From Pontibacillus chungwhensis (lineage in GTDB: Bacteria > Bacillota > Bacilli > Bacillales > BH030062): a stretch of DNA of 64,000 bases. Within the stretch, counting starts at the first letter, position 1, and each line of letters begins with the position of its first letter. Positions 43,409 to 52,726 of this stretch are shown here, in pieces. The translations under genes were made by a program, and so were the position numbers. The stretch spans positions 2,728,001-2,792,000 of the forward strand of contig NZ_CP126446.1 of assembly GCF_030166655.1 (NCBI RefSeq), given 5' to 3'. The notes under the pieces were generated by a model. The model was not told the DNA's origin, made no database searches, and saw only the letters and a program-made list of their open reading frames with translations.

Positions 43409-44452
43409 TTAATCGACGAGTTCTGATTGAACATATGCCCACAGTAAATTAAATGTATGTTCTAGCGAAGAAACATGCGTCCGCTCGTAAGCATGAGAGG
43501 CATCAATACCAGGACCTATTAAGCCATGCTTTACATCGGCTCCCGCTCGTATCGCAGCTGAAGCATCTGAACCATAGTACGGGTAGATGTCAATTTCATA
43601 CCCGATATCATTGTGTTCTGCTAGTTGAACGAGGTGTTGGCGTAACCCATAATGATAAGGGCCAGAGGAATCCTTCGCACAAATCGAAGCCACATATTCG
43701 GTCGTTGTTTGACCATCTCCAATAGCTCCCATATCGACAGCTAAATATTCTGATGTCTCAGCCGGGATACTTGCATTCCCCCCATATCCAATTTCTTCAT
43801 TGTTAGAAATATAGAAGTGTGTTGTATATGGTAATACAATTCCTTCTTCCTTCAGCGAATGAACGAGGTGCATGAGTATAGCTACACTAGCTTTATCATC
43901 CAAATGACGCGATTTAATAAAGCCGTTATCCGTCGTTTGAAAACGAGGATCAAATGATACAAAGTCCCCAACTTGGACGCCAAGATTCTTTGTATCTTCA
44001 GCATTATGTACTTCAGCATCAACGCGCACTTCAATATTCTCTTTGTCTCGCTTTTTGTCCCCACTATCTTTATAAACATGGACAGAGGTTTGGTGCATTA
44101 GAATTGTACCTGAATAAGTGGCCCCACTAGCCGTATGAATTTCACAGTATTCTCCTTCGACACTATTCCATTTAAATCCACCAATCATGGATAGCTTCAA
44201 GGTTCCATCCGACTTAATTTCCTTGACCATAGCACCAAGCGTGTCAACGTGAGCTGTCAATAAACGGTGTTTGGACGTGTCTTCTCCTTCTATCGTTGCA
44301 ATGAGGGCCCCTTTTTGAGTCTTATAAGCCGGAATCTTCATATCCTCAAAGAAGGCAGCACAATGGTCAATACATGCGTCTGTAAACCCTGAAGGACTTG
44401 GAATGTTTACGAGTTGTTCTACTATACCTGTAATGGCTTGCGTGTGTTTCAA
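43409..44452 (-). CDS. M42-family aminopeptidase
   Basis: A 347-residue M42 (glutamyl aminopeptidase/endoglucanase-like) co-catalytic metallopeptidase. Metal and catalytic residues are seen in LLTAHVDTLGAMV, RHLDDKASVAIL, SNNEEIGYGGNA (Glu-Glu), VDMGAIG and GPGIDASHAYERTH (His). It should trim peptides in the cytosol, probably as a dodecamer. The gene is not part of the B. subtilis yqg arc. Confidence 0.9.
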   Translation of the reverse strand: MKHTQAITGIVEQLVNIPSPSGFTDACIDHCAAFFEDMKIPAYKTQKGALIATIEGEDTSKHRLLTAHVDTLGAMVKEIKSDGTLKLSMIGGFKWNSVEGEYCEIHTASGATYSGTILMHQTSVHVYKDSGDKKRDKENIEVRVDAEVHNAEDTKNLGVQVGDFVSFDPRFQTTDNGFIKSRHLDDKASVAILMHLVHSLKEEGIVLPYTTHFYISNNEEIGYGGNASIPAETSEYLAVDMGAIGDGQTTTEYVASICAKDSSGPYHYGLRQHLVQLAEHNDIGYEIDIYPYYGSDASAAIRAGADVKHGLIGPGIDASHAYERTHVSSLEHTFNLLWAYVQSELVD

Positions 44453-44540
44453 AATGATCTCCCCTTTTCATTTTCATAACTTTCTATCTTCTATCATACA
44501 TATGAATGACACAGGATGTCCAAAAGAAAAGGGGACTTGT

Positions 44541-45416
44541 ATGATGAAGAAACTCATTCCGATTCTATTAATCAGCCACGCTTTAGGCTTTTTTATTGTG
44601 TTTCAGTGGTCACAAAAAGACGTGCAAAACGTAGTGAAGTATTTTCCCCTTGATGAAAGCATCTCTCTAGAGGATACAAGCACGTCACTAGAAATGCTTT
44701 CAGAAAGCGATCGTGATGAATATGAAATTCATTGGACCACCAATTCAAGCTTGAAAGAGCCTGTTTACCTCCGACAGGACATTTCACTACTCTATGAGGA
44801 CGGCAGACTAAAAGGCGTGCTTGGAAAATGGAAAGAAAATGGACAGGACCTTGTTCAAGAAGAGAAAGTGCAAGGAGAGGATAGCGGCCACTACCAGGCA
44901 ATTACTTATCATCACGGAGAAGTTCACTATCCAGATGATCGCATTAAGAGTATTCAAGACATGACCCAAAGCGAGCTTTATGTCATTGATTCACCCCTCA
45001 CACCGCTTGAGTCTTTTACAGAGCCGCAGAATCAGCAACAAAAAGATTGGAAAGAAACGCTCGACCGCGCTACAGAGCAGCAGTTAGCCTACAGATGGAA
45101 CCAATTAATTACACACTTCTCAATCCCAATTGAACAATACGTGCGCATTCCACTCACTTCTTTACCGCAGTATAAAACAAAGCCCCTCCCAGGTTTAGAC
45201 GTTGAACAAACTCAACAAGTCATCGGCCAACTATGGGAAGGACTTTATAAAGATTATATTCTTGATTTCACTGCTTCATCTGACCCAACAAATGAATCAA
45301 GCTATGTTCCATTAATATTAGCTGATAAAGATGGAAAACACCTGCTAGTGTTGTACGAAAATGCACAAGGAAAGAAAGAAAAACTCTTGCAGTATTATCC
45401 GGATGCTTCTAACTGA
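44541..45416 (+). CDS. Membrane-anchored extracytoplasmic protein of unknown function
   Basis: A 291-residue protein with an N-terminal hydrophobic segment (KKLIPILLISHALGFFIVFQW), then an acidic, Glu/Asp/Gln-rich outer domain with no recognised motif. The ATG at 44541 follows AAAGGGGACTTGT. It is divergent from the M42 gene and its last 22 bp overlap the end of gluP on the other strand. Composition fits a secreted salt-adapted protein. I do not recognise the family. Confidence 0.65.
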   Translation: MMKKLIPILLISHALGFFIVFQWSQKDVQNVVKYFPLDESISLEDTSTSLEMLSESDRDEYEIHWTTNSSLKEPVYLRQDISLLYEDGRLKGVLGKWKENGQDLVQEEKVQGEDSGHYQAITYHHGEVHYPDDRIKSIQDMTQSELYVIDSPLTPLESFTEPQNQQQKDWKETLDRATEQQLAYRWNQLITHFSIPIEQYVRIPLTSLPQYKTKPLPGLDVEQTQQVIGQLWEGLYKDYILDFTASSDPTNESSYVPLILADKDGKHLLVLYENAQGKKEKLLQYYPDASN

Positions 45417-46933
45417 TTTAACAGGTCTTTATAATCCTCAGCCTCCGGGTTAATGTCTATAGCTTTTTGAACAGCCTCTATAGCAAGGTCTCTTTCCCCT
45501 TGCCTCGCATAAAGGACAGCAAGGTTATACCAAGCAGGATCATTTTGATCATTTAATTCAACAGAACGCTTTAAATCAGTAAGCGCCTGATCAGTTCGAT
45601 CTTGTTGAATATGCCCGTAAGAACGAATGAAATAGAGGATGCTATCCTTATTCCCATGTTCTTCAATCGCTTCATCTGCTACTTCATAGGCATCCTGAAA
45701 AGAGCCTTCTTGTTGATAGTATGAAGCGAGAACGATTTCGGTATGAGGTTCATAGGTCTCGTTTGTCTGCATGCCTGCATAAAAGAGGAGGCCTCCGGTC
45801 ACTAACACCCCTATAAAACTCGCCGTTTGTGTGAGTAAGTTTCGTTTCTTAGGAAAGTGTACCAAAGAAGAAGCTAAAAAGCCGCCGACTAACCCTCCGA
45901 GATGTGCCCCAATATCCACTTGAGGGATGGTAAAGCTAATAACGATATTAATCAGGAGGATACCTATTATATTACTCCCCATCGTTTTAAAGAATAGCTT
46001 CTTATAAATTAACCCAAAGAAAAGAAGGGCGCCAAACAGACCATAGATTGCTCCAGATGCACCGGCAGCAACGTTTTGGGAAAGAGCAAAGCTTGCCAGT
46101 CCACCTACGATCCCACTGACGAAATAAATTACTAAAAAGCGGGCACTTCCAAACATTCGCTCAACAGCATTCCCCAGGTAATAAAGGGCCAACATATTGA
46201 GTAAGATGTGAAATATACCGATATGAAGAAACATAGAACTTGCGATTCTCCACCATTCCCCGTCCAAAATGAAAGGGTTAAATTTAGCTCCATACTTGAT
46301 GAGCGTATTGGTGTCTTGACTCCCTCCATTGATCTCTAATACAAAGTACATAATAACGTTTAAGGCAATCAACAAATAGGTGAAGATTGGTTTGCCACGA
46401 CTTAGAACAGCTTGCTGACTTTTTATGTTTTGTTCTATGGCTTGATCAACCGCTCTTCTCAATTGAGGTACGTTACTTTCCATCTCTTCTTCACTTTCAG
46501 GAGAAAATGGGGGATCTTTGATGTATAGAGCTTCATAAACCTCACCAAGATGTCTTTCCCGATCATGTTGTGGCACAAAATAGGTCATGATACGAACCGA
46601 CTTTCGGCCATTATTTATATGTATTGGTTTTTGTTCCCACTCATCTACCGGCGGAAATTGTGAGATGTATACTAAATGAACCCTTATATCTCTCCCAACA
46701 AGGGATTTAGATAATCGCTTCACTTTCTCAGCTACGTCATCCTGATCCCGCTTAAGATGATTAGACCAATCAAAGGTTTGTTGCTTTAATCGAATGATTT
46801 TCGTTATGGTTCCTTTAGTCTGCTCAAGCCACACTTCCCTTCGTTCGTGGTCAATGTGAATCACTTCATATTCATACCGAGAAATGAAAGTGTAGGTCAT
46901 CTTCCAGAAATAATAAATATCCTCTAAATACAT
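45395..46933 (-). CDS. gluP: Rhomboid intramembrane protease GluP with TPR tail
   Basis: A 512-residue protein with a soluble N-terminal domain (1-180), a rhomboid domain of about seven helices (185-395) and TPR-like repeats at the C-terminus (about 420-510). The catalytic dyad is Ser293 (GASGAIYG) and His344 (GAHLGG); His237 and Asn246 (FLHIGI, LLNM) complete the family pattern. It cleaves membrane proteins and in B. subtilis (YqgP) acts with FtsH on the Mg transporter MgtE. Confidence 0.94.
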   Translation of the reverse strand: MYLEDIYYFWKMTYTFISRYEYEVIHIDHERREVWLEQTKGTITKIIRLKQQTFDWSNHLKRDQDDVAEKVKRLSKSLVGRDIRVHLVYISQFPPVDEWEQKPIHINNGRKSVRIMTYFVPQHDRERHLGEVYEALYIKDPPFSPESEEEMESNVPQLRRAVDQAIEQNIKSQQAVLSRGKPIFTYLLIALNVIMYFVLEINGGSQDTNTLIKYGAKFNPFILDGEWWRIASSMFLHIGIFHILLNMLALYYLGNAVERMFGSARFLVIYFVSGIVGGLASFALSQNVAAGASGAIYGLFGALLFFGLIYKKLFFKTMGSNIIGILLINIVISFTIPQVDIGAHLGGLVGGFLASSLVHFPKKRNLLTQTASFIGVLVTGGLLFYAGMQTNETYEPHTEIVLASYYQQEGSFQDAYEVADEAIEEHGNKDSILYFIRSYGHIQQDRTDQALTDLKRSVELNDQNDPAWYNLAVLYARQGERDLAIEAVQKAIDINPEAEDYKDLLNQLEASG

Positions 46934-46984
46934 CTGCCTCTCTCCTTTCTTTTATCATACCAAAAGCAGCCGAAGACTTGAAAA

Positions 46985-47019
46985 AAAACGTTCAGTCGTA
47001 CATGACGACTGAACGTTTT
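46985..47019 (-). terminator. Terminator of yqgO-like gene
   Basis: AAAACGTTCAGTCGT / ACGACTGAACGTTTT forms a perfect 15-bp stem with a long T run on the minus strand. Confidence 0.9.
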
Positions 47020-47211
47020 CTAAAAGGTTGATCTTCCTAAGATCTGCGGTAAGATTTTTTCTCTTAAATAAGGCATCCGCATGCTTACACGGACCGCAAC
47101 TTTTCTTAATAAATCATACGCTAATACACCATTTAATATGCGATATTTATAACGATTTAACGCATACATTCCAGCTATTAAGAAGAATAACCACATGATC
47201 ACTCTCATCAT
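47020..47211 (-). CDS. Small YqgO-like membrane protein
   Basis: A 63-residue protein with one membrane segment (IMWLFFLIAGMYALNRY) and a basic tail (MRMPYLREKILPQILGR). The longer frame from 47226 contains the AGGTGGG ribosome site, so the start is 47211 or 47208. Size and place between gluP and the cyclo-ligase gene suggest YqgO, but similarity is only by eye. The stop codon abuts its terminator. Confidence 0.6.
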   Translation of the reverse strand: MMRVIMWLFFLIAGMYALNRYKYRILNGVLAYDLLRKVAVRVSMRMPYLREKILPQILGRSTF

Positions 47212-47263
47212 AACCCACCTATTCACTAGTTGATAGGCTTAGTATGCGGATGGAAAAACGATT

Positions 47264-48232
<969 letters not shown>

Positions 48233-48305
48233 TCATCCCTTCTCTGAATGAAATACTTTCCTATCTACCTATATTGTACATGAATGCACAAAGCCCCAAA
48301 ACCAC

Positions 48306-48319
48306 CGATAGCGCTTTCA
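48306..48319 (-). promoter_or_regulatory. Cre-like (CcpA) site upstream of ldh
   Basis: The minus strand reads TGAAAGCGCTATCG, matching the catabolite response consensus TGWAARCGYTWNCW at 13 of 14 positions. CcpA activates ldh in several bacilli. The site lies between ldh and the cyclo-ligase gene, so either could be the target. Confidence 0.6.
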
Positions 48320-48351
48320 TTGTTAAGATATTGTTACAATTGTCCTCGCCT

Positions 48352-48912
48352 TTATAAGCGAAACCCTTTTTCCGTGACAAGGTTCCGTACCGGGACATCA
48401 TATTCTTCATGAGGGACACTAGATACAACCTGAGCTTCCGTAGCTAAAGCAACCGTTTCATTCGCATAAGTAGCGAGGTAACGATCATAATACCCACCGC
48501 CATAACCTATACGATATCCTTCAAGATCAAAGACCAGCCCTGGCACAAGCATAAGATCAATCGAGTTCGGTTCACTGACCGGGCAAAGCGTCGGAACAGG
48601 CTCCTGAAGGCCAAAATAAACCGTCTCTAACTGATCATAGGATGTGAGCTGATGAAAGTCTAAACGACTTTCTTTAGGGGTGCACTTAGGCACCACAACC
48701 TTTTTCCCCTCTTTCCACGCCAAATCAATAATGGGAGCCGTATCGACTTCGTGAGCTTGAGAGATCGTACACCCAACGGTCGAAGCTTGATCCCATAACT
48801 TGCTATTTAAAAGAGCCAAATAGATCTCCTGCTCTTTTTGCTTCTTTTCTTCCGTACTCATATTCTTCAATAAGTCTTTACCATATGTACGCCATTCTGA
48901 TTTCGTTTTCAA
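48352..48912 (-). CDS. yqgN: 5-formyltetrahydrofolate cyclo-ligase (YqgN)
   Basis: A 186-residue enzyme converting 5-formyl-THF to 5,10-methenyl-THF with ATP. It has VVVPKCTPKESRLDFH, the family motif LMLVPGLVFDLEGYRIGYGGGYYDRYLA near residue 128-155, and a basic ATP-binding stretch at the start. The place after gluP/yqgO matches B. subtilis. Confidence 0.93.
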   Translation of the reverse strand: MKTKSEWRTYGKDLLKNMSTEEKKQKEQEIYLALLNSKLWDQASTVGCTISQAHEVDTAPIIDLAWKEGKKVVVPKCTPKESRLDFHQLTSYDQLETVYFGLQEPVPTLCPVSEPNSIDLMLVPGLVFDLEGYRIGYGGGYYDRYLATYANETVALATEAQVVSSVPHEEYDVPVRNLVTEKGFRL

Positions 48913-49052
48913 CCAAACACCTCTTTCTTTTTTATAGGATCCATTATAAGAATTTCTACTAAAGTGGGGGATTCACAATGTGTTCCATATATGTCCACTT
49001 ATGTGAAAGGCTTGATAAGAGAGAAAGTTTCCGTTTACGTTAGCCTGTGCGT

Positions 49053-49180
49053 AAGGTGGTTCGGGAAATCACTCGCTTTCCGCGGCGAGCTGGGAAGCCT
49101 CCTCGTTCGCTGCCGCTCTCTGCGGGGTCTCCCCTAGGCTCCTCTTGCCGCAGGAGTCTCGCAATTTCCCGAACCACCTT
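49053..49180 (-). repeat. GC-rich structured repeat, copy A
   Basis: A 128-nt element bounded by perfect 17-bp terminal inverted repeats (AAGGTGGTTCGGGAAAT and its complement). Read on the minus strand it shares a core with copy B: GAGACTCCT, then GAGACCCCG, then GAGGAGGCT, then GGAAAGCGAGT. GC content is well above the flanks. An open frame (49040-49417 minus) across both copies is an artefact. Similar elements are common in Bacillaceae genomes from general knowledge; I cannot name the family with certainty. Confidence 0.85.
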
Positions 49181-49281
49181 TGCCATATGTATATAAAACG
49201 TAAACATATCGCATAAGCTAGTAGGGTGTTGATAAAATTCCACGCTTCCTCTGGTTGGGGCTGTTTCTCCTAATATTAATA

Positions 49282-49408
49282 AGGGGTGTCTGGGGGACGG
49301 GGAGACTCCTACGGGAGAAAGAGGTAGACGAGACCCCGGAATGAGCGTAGCGATTGAGGAGGCTCGACACCTCGCCCGTGGAAAGCGAGTCGTTCCCCAG
49401 ACACCCCT
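49282..49408 (+). repeat. GC-rich structured repeat, copy B
   Basis: A 127-nt element in opposite orientation to copy A. The core blocks GAGACTCCT, GAGACCCCG, GAGGAGGCT and GGAAAGCGAGT recur in the same order and spacing. Its terminal arms (AGGGGTGTCTGGGGGAC and GTTCCCCAGACACCCCT) are complementary to each other with one G-U, but are different in sequence from the arms of copy A. A short outer inverted repeat (GGGCTGTT / AACAGCCC) flanks it at about 49258 and 49426. Confidence 0.85.
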
Positions 49409-49508
49409 ATCTCTCATTAAACGTGAACAGCCCCTCTCCTTATTAAAATGTCTCAGCTTCGCACATTAAAATAACAACAAGAAACTCTTCAACAAAACAT
49501 TATAAAAA

Positions 49509-49535
49509 AAACAGTAGGAGCGAGTCCTACTGTTT
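49509..49535 (-). terminator. Terminator of rpmG
   Basis: AAACAGTAGGA / TCCTACTGTTT forms an 11-bp stem followed by T on the minus strand; it overlaps the rpmG stop codon. Confidence 0.85.
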
Positions 49536-49683
49536 ACTTCGTTTCACGATGAAGAGTGTGTTTCTTCAAGCGTGGGCAATATTTCATTAATTCTAAGCGC
49601 TCAGGGTTTGTACGCTTGTTTTTAGTGCTAATATAGTTGCGGTCACCAGTTTCAGTGCAAGCAAGTGTAATGTTTACACGCAT
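49534..49683 (-). CDS. rpmG: 50S ribosomal protein L33 (zinc-free form)
   Basis: A 49-residue L33 ([20 protein letters not shown]...[19 protein letters not shown]). L33 proteins with zinc have two CxxC pairs; here only Cys9 and Cys36 remain, with Thr12 and Leu39 at the partner positions, so it cannot hold the zinc ribbon. In B. subtilis this type is RpmGB-like. The gene is too short for many gene finders. The start codon is at 49681-49683. Confidence 0.95.
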   Translation of the reverse strand: MRVNITLACTETGDRNYISTKNKRTNPERLELMKYCPRLKKHTLHRETK

Positions 49684-49933
49684 CGTTTATCCCTCCAAAT
49701 ACCATTCTTTACTCTGTTTAATGTATTTACATACTTTATCAGACTTATTTATAGTATCAAATCATGCCTATTCTTTCAAGGCTGTTTTGCTCATTTATTG
49801 AATGTCGGAAGAATTTCTACAACTCTACTTGTGGCGACGCTTATAGAAATTCATTGTAAAACGAGTATAAGGTCGGTTTTCTCACGCTTTCTAGTATGAT
49901 ATAACTAGTAAAGAAATGAAATGAGGTGAAGAA

Positions 49934-50323
49934 ATGATTTACGTGTTTTTAACACTATTTTCGGTAGCACTTGTCCTGTACATCCTCTCTTTCTTTGCAA
50001 AGAGTCGAATACAAGAGTTAGAAGAACAGATGGAAGAGATCTCGTTAAATGCGATTCAAGAAACGTATCAATTGAAGAAGAAAATGCGTGTTTTAGAAGA
50101 AGAACTTCTCATTGATGAAGCGCCTGAACGCTTTTATCAGGAACCTACTCCTACCCCCGCTGACGAGTCCGAATCAAACTTGATGGGACAAAAAGTACTA
50201 GACCTGTACCAGGAAGGGTTTACTACAAAAGAAATCGCTGATAAAACCTCTATGAAAGAAGAAGATATCTTCGTCACATTAAGGCAATATTCCACAGAGA
50301 AGCAGCGAGGTGTACATTCATGA
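49934..50323 (+). CDS. yqzD: YqzD-like membrane protein with HTH-like tail
   Basis: A 129-residue protein with an N-terminal membrane segment (residues 2-20), a coiled coil (about 25-62), and a C-terminal part VLDLYQEGFTTKEIADKTSMKEEDIFVTLRQY that looks like a helix-turn-helix. It overlaps the next gene by 4 bp. The position before yqzC and the pst operon is that of yqzD in B. subtilis. Function unknown; a membrane-tethered DNA-binding role is possible. Confidence 0.7.
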   Translation: MIYVFLTLFSVALVLYILSFFAKSRIQELEEQMEEISLNAIQETYQLKKKMRVLEEELLIDEAPERFYQEPTPTPADESESNLMGQKVLDLYQEGFTTKEIADKTSMKEEDIFVTLRQYSTEKQRGVHS

Positions 50324-50811
50324 AATATACGCTAAGAGCATTCGCACTAGGTCTATTAACAGCAACTGCCTTACTAGCTTTTGCCTATTCACAACAAGAT
50401 CCTAGCCAAGCTAAAGAAACAGCTCCTACAAAAGAAGAGGCAGCCTCCTTATTAGAGGAAAAGGGGTATACCATCTTAACTGAAAATGAGTACACTCAGT
50501 TAACAGAAAAGGCTTCACCTGAACAAAATGCAGATTCAGATGAACAACAAAAGCAAGAAGATAAAGAAGAGACATCTAAACCAACCGGTGATGAAGAAGG
50601 ATCCGTGAAAGCTTATACACTATCCATTGAAGAAGGCATGGTTCCAGAAGACATTAGCCAGGTACTAGCACAGAATGGAATCATCGAGGATGCTGAAGGC
50701 TTCAGAGCATACTTAGTGGACAACGAATTCAGCCGCTACATACAGATCGGTGAATATACAGTCGTAAATCAGATGTCCTTCCAGGAGATCGCGAGGATTA
50801 TTACGCGATAA
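50320..50811 (+). CDS. yqzC: YqzC-like membrane-anchored protein with MltG-type LysM-like end
   Basis: A 163-residue protein with an N-terminal membrane anchor (LRAFALGLLTATALLAFAYS), an acidic Glu/Gln/Lys linker and a C-terminal domain (YTLSIEEGMVPEDISQVLAQNGIIEDAEGFRAYLVDNE) like the LysM-type part of MltG/YceG proteins, without the lytic domain. It should face the outside and may bind cell wall. It is coupled by a 4-bp overlap to yqzD. Confidence 0.75.
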   Translation: MKYTLRAFALGLLTATALLAFAYSQQDPSQAKETAPTKEEAASLLEEKGYTILTENEYTQLTEKASPEQNADSDEQQKQEDKEETSKPTGDEEGSVKAYTLSIEEGMVPEDISQVLAQNGIIEDAEGFRAYLVDNEFSRYIQIGEYTVVNQMSFQEIARIITR

Positions 50812-50813
50812 CT

Positions 50814-50855
50814 AAAATAGCCTTTCATTGGATACTTACAATGAAAGGCTATTTT
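50814..50855 (+). terminator. Terminator of yqzD-yqzC
   Basis: AAAATAGCCTTTCATTG / CAATGAAAGGCTATTTT forms a perfect 17-bp stem directly after the yqzC stop and can act on both strands. Confidence 0.9.
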
Positions 50856-50912
50856 ACGATTCTATTTAATAACTAATGGAAACATTCTTTCATCCTCTTT
50901 AAGATTCATCAC

Positions 50913-51716
50913 CTAATCATTATCGATCAGAGTCTGATTAGCTTTTATTTGAATCGCGTTTCTTCCTTTAACTTGTTTTAACGTAGCTACTATAAGAAAA
51001 CTCACAATCACAAGTAAAAGCCATGAACTCACTTTCCCGAGATGCACAAGACTCCATGCCTCTCGTTGATTGGGATATTCCCAAGCCCCAAAAAATGTGG
51101 CAATATTTTCAGCAATCCAAATAAAAAAGCCAATAAGGACGAAAGACAAAGCAAGAGGCATTCTGTAACGGGCATCATTGATACGGTAGCTCACGGATGA
51201 TTTCCAAAAGACAATGATTACAAGCGCTGATAACCACCAACGAATATCAATCCAGTAATGGTGAGTGAAGAAGTTTAAGTAAATGGCAGAAGCCAAGGGG
51301 ACAACGAGCCATAATGGCGGCCATTTCACTAAATGTACGTCTAACCTTCTCCATGCCTGACAAAGATAACTAGCGACACTTGCGTACATAAATCCACTAT
51401 ACAAAGGAACCCCAAACACCTTCGAATATCCCGCTTCCGGATAAGACCAGGATCCCATGTGTACTTTAAACAGCTCTAGAGCTAATCCGATTAAGTGAAA
51501 CAGGGTGATAACTTTTAACTCATCTCTTGTCTCAAGTCCAGAACGAACCATCCACCACTGCATAAGAAGAAAGATGATCAATAACCAATCATACCTTGGC
51601 AAGATAGGGAGAGAGATCATTTGCGTAACAGCCAACGATACGAAAATAACCACTGGGAAAATGCAAGACCAGGCTTGTTCCCCTCCAAAAAAAGTGAGTT
51701 GTTTCAGTGCCCTCAT
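50913..51716 (-). CDS. DUF817 family membrane protein (YoaT-like)
   Basis: A 267-residue protein with about eight membrane segments. Stretches typical of DUF817 are MGSWSYPEAGYSKVFGVPLYSGFMYASVASYLCQAW and FWIAENIATFFGAWEYPNQREAWSLVHLGKVSSWLLLV. B. subtilis YoaT belongs to this family. Function unknown. It is an insertion into the yqz-pst order seen in B. subtilis. Confidence 0.82.
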   Translation of the reverse strand: MRALKQLTFFGGEQAWSCIFPVVIFVSLAVTQMISLPILPRYDWLLIIFLLMQWWMVRSGLETRDELKVITLFHLIGLALELFKVHMGSWSYPEAGYSKVFGVPLYSGFMYASVASYLCQAWRRLDVHLVKWPPLWLVVPLASAIYLNFFTHHYWIDIRWWLSALVIIVFWKSSVSYRINDARYRMPLALSFVLIGFFIWIAENIATFFGAWEYPNQREAWSLVHLGKVSSWLLLVIVSFLIVATLKQVKGRNAIQIKANQTLIDND

Positions 51717-51984
51717 GCCTCTTCTCTCCTTTACTAAGCCTCTACTTACCTATTCCTCCAGGGACGGTCGTTTTGGCAATCGTTTTTATGATGTTGATTA
51801 TATAGTATTATTTATTGTTTTACAATAAATAATTATTAAATCGCATTATAATTTTAAGGATATATTTTGTGTAAAGGCAATCTCGAATCGGCACAAACTT
51901 CTTAACTAGTGTATGTTTAAGAACGCTCCTTAAGAAACGTATGGAGTTTTAAAGTGGAGGGGTGTTGGACGGAAATTTGCATAC
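51717..51984. other. Intergenic region upstream of the DUF817 gene
   Basis: Very AT-rich stretch between the DUF817 start and the phoU terminator. It should hold the DUF817 promoter; no gene or clear structure is seen. Confidence 0.5.
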
Positions 51985-52018
51985 AAAAAAGCGGAATCAT
52001 GATTGATTCCGCCTTTTT
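51985..52018 (-). terminator. Terminator of the pst-phoU operon
   Basis: AAAAGCGGAATCA / TGATTCCGCCTTTT forms a stem with one mismatch followed by a T run on the minus strand, 12 bp past the phoU stop. Confidence 0.85.
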
Positions 52019-52029
52019 GATTCTAGCTA

Positions 52030-52692
52030 TTATTCATTTAGGTCAAAGGTTTGACCTTTAACAAGGTAGAAAATATACTCCCCGATGTTCGTAATATGAT
52101 CCGCAAAGCGTTCAATATAACGAGCAACGTAAGCCATTTGCATAATATGCTGGATCTTCTGCGGGTTATTAGCTGTAAGCTCTAGCATTTCTCTTGTTAT
52201 TTGGCCATACATTTCATCAACTTTGTCATCCATTTCTGCAAGCACACGCGCTAGTGAAATGTCTTCGTTCTCAAAAGCTTTCGTAGCTGTATCCACCATT
52301 TCCTTGGCTACCCCAAACATATCTCGTAAAGCCGGAGGAATGGTGATATCATGATCTTCACCTAAGTGAATGGCACTTTTACTAACATTCACTGCGTGAT
52401 CGGCCATACGTTCAAGATCAGAAGAAACCTTAATCGCGACAATCATCCTGCGAAGGTCCGTTGCAACAGGTTGCTGCTTTGCGATAAGCAGGATAGCCTG
52501 TTCATTAATTTCAAGTTCTTTACGGTCTAGTTGATCATCTTCTTCAATAATCTTCTTCGCCTTATCAATGTCTTGATTGTACAGTGCATCAAGAGCTTCT
52601 TCAAATGCTTGCACGGTTCCTACAGCTAACTTCTTAATACTATACTTTAATTGATCCATATCTTCGTGAAACTGACCTCTTATCATACCCAT
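52030..52692 (-). CDS. phoU: Phosphate signalling protein PhoU
   Basis: A 220-residue all-helical protein with two PhoU repeats (about residues 15-110 and 120-210), each with metal-cluster residues of the E(D)xxxD type (for example DRMADHAVNV, ERFADHITNIGEY). It links Pst transport to two-component signalling. It is last in pstS-C-A-B-phoU; B. subtilis lacks phoU at this place and has two pstB genes instead. Confidence 0.95.
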   Translation of the reverse strand: MGMIRGQFHEDMDQLKYSIKKLAVGTVQAFEEALDALYNQDIDKAKKIIEEDDQLDRKELEINEQAILLIAKQQPVATDLRRMIVAIKVSSDLERMADHAVNVSKSAIHLGEDHDITIPPALRDMFGVAKEMVDTATKAFENEDISLARVLAEMDDKVDEMYGQITREMLELTANNPQKIQHIMQMAYVARYIERFADHITNIGEYIFYLVKGQTFDLNE

Positions 52693-52726
52693 TTACCCCT
52701 TTCGATTTCCGATCATCAACTTCTGC

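Noticed and set aside
48320-48339. Rex-like site TTGTTA...TTACAA before ldh
   Set aside because: The spacer is two bases longer than the Rex consensus and the arms differ from TTGTGA/TCACAA.
49040-49417. 125-codon minus-strand frame
   Set aside because: It covers both inverted GC-rich elements; the Arg/Pro/Ser-rich translation is a by-product of the repeat.
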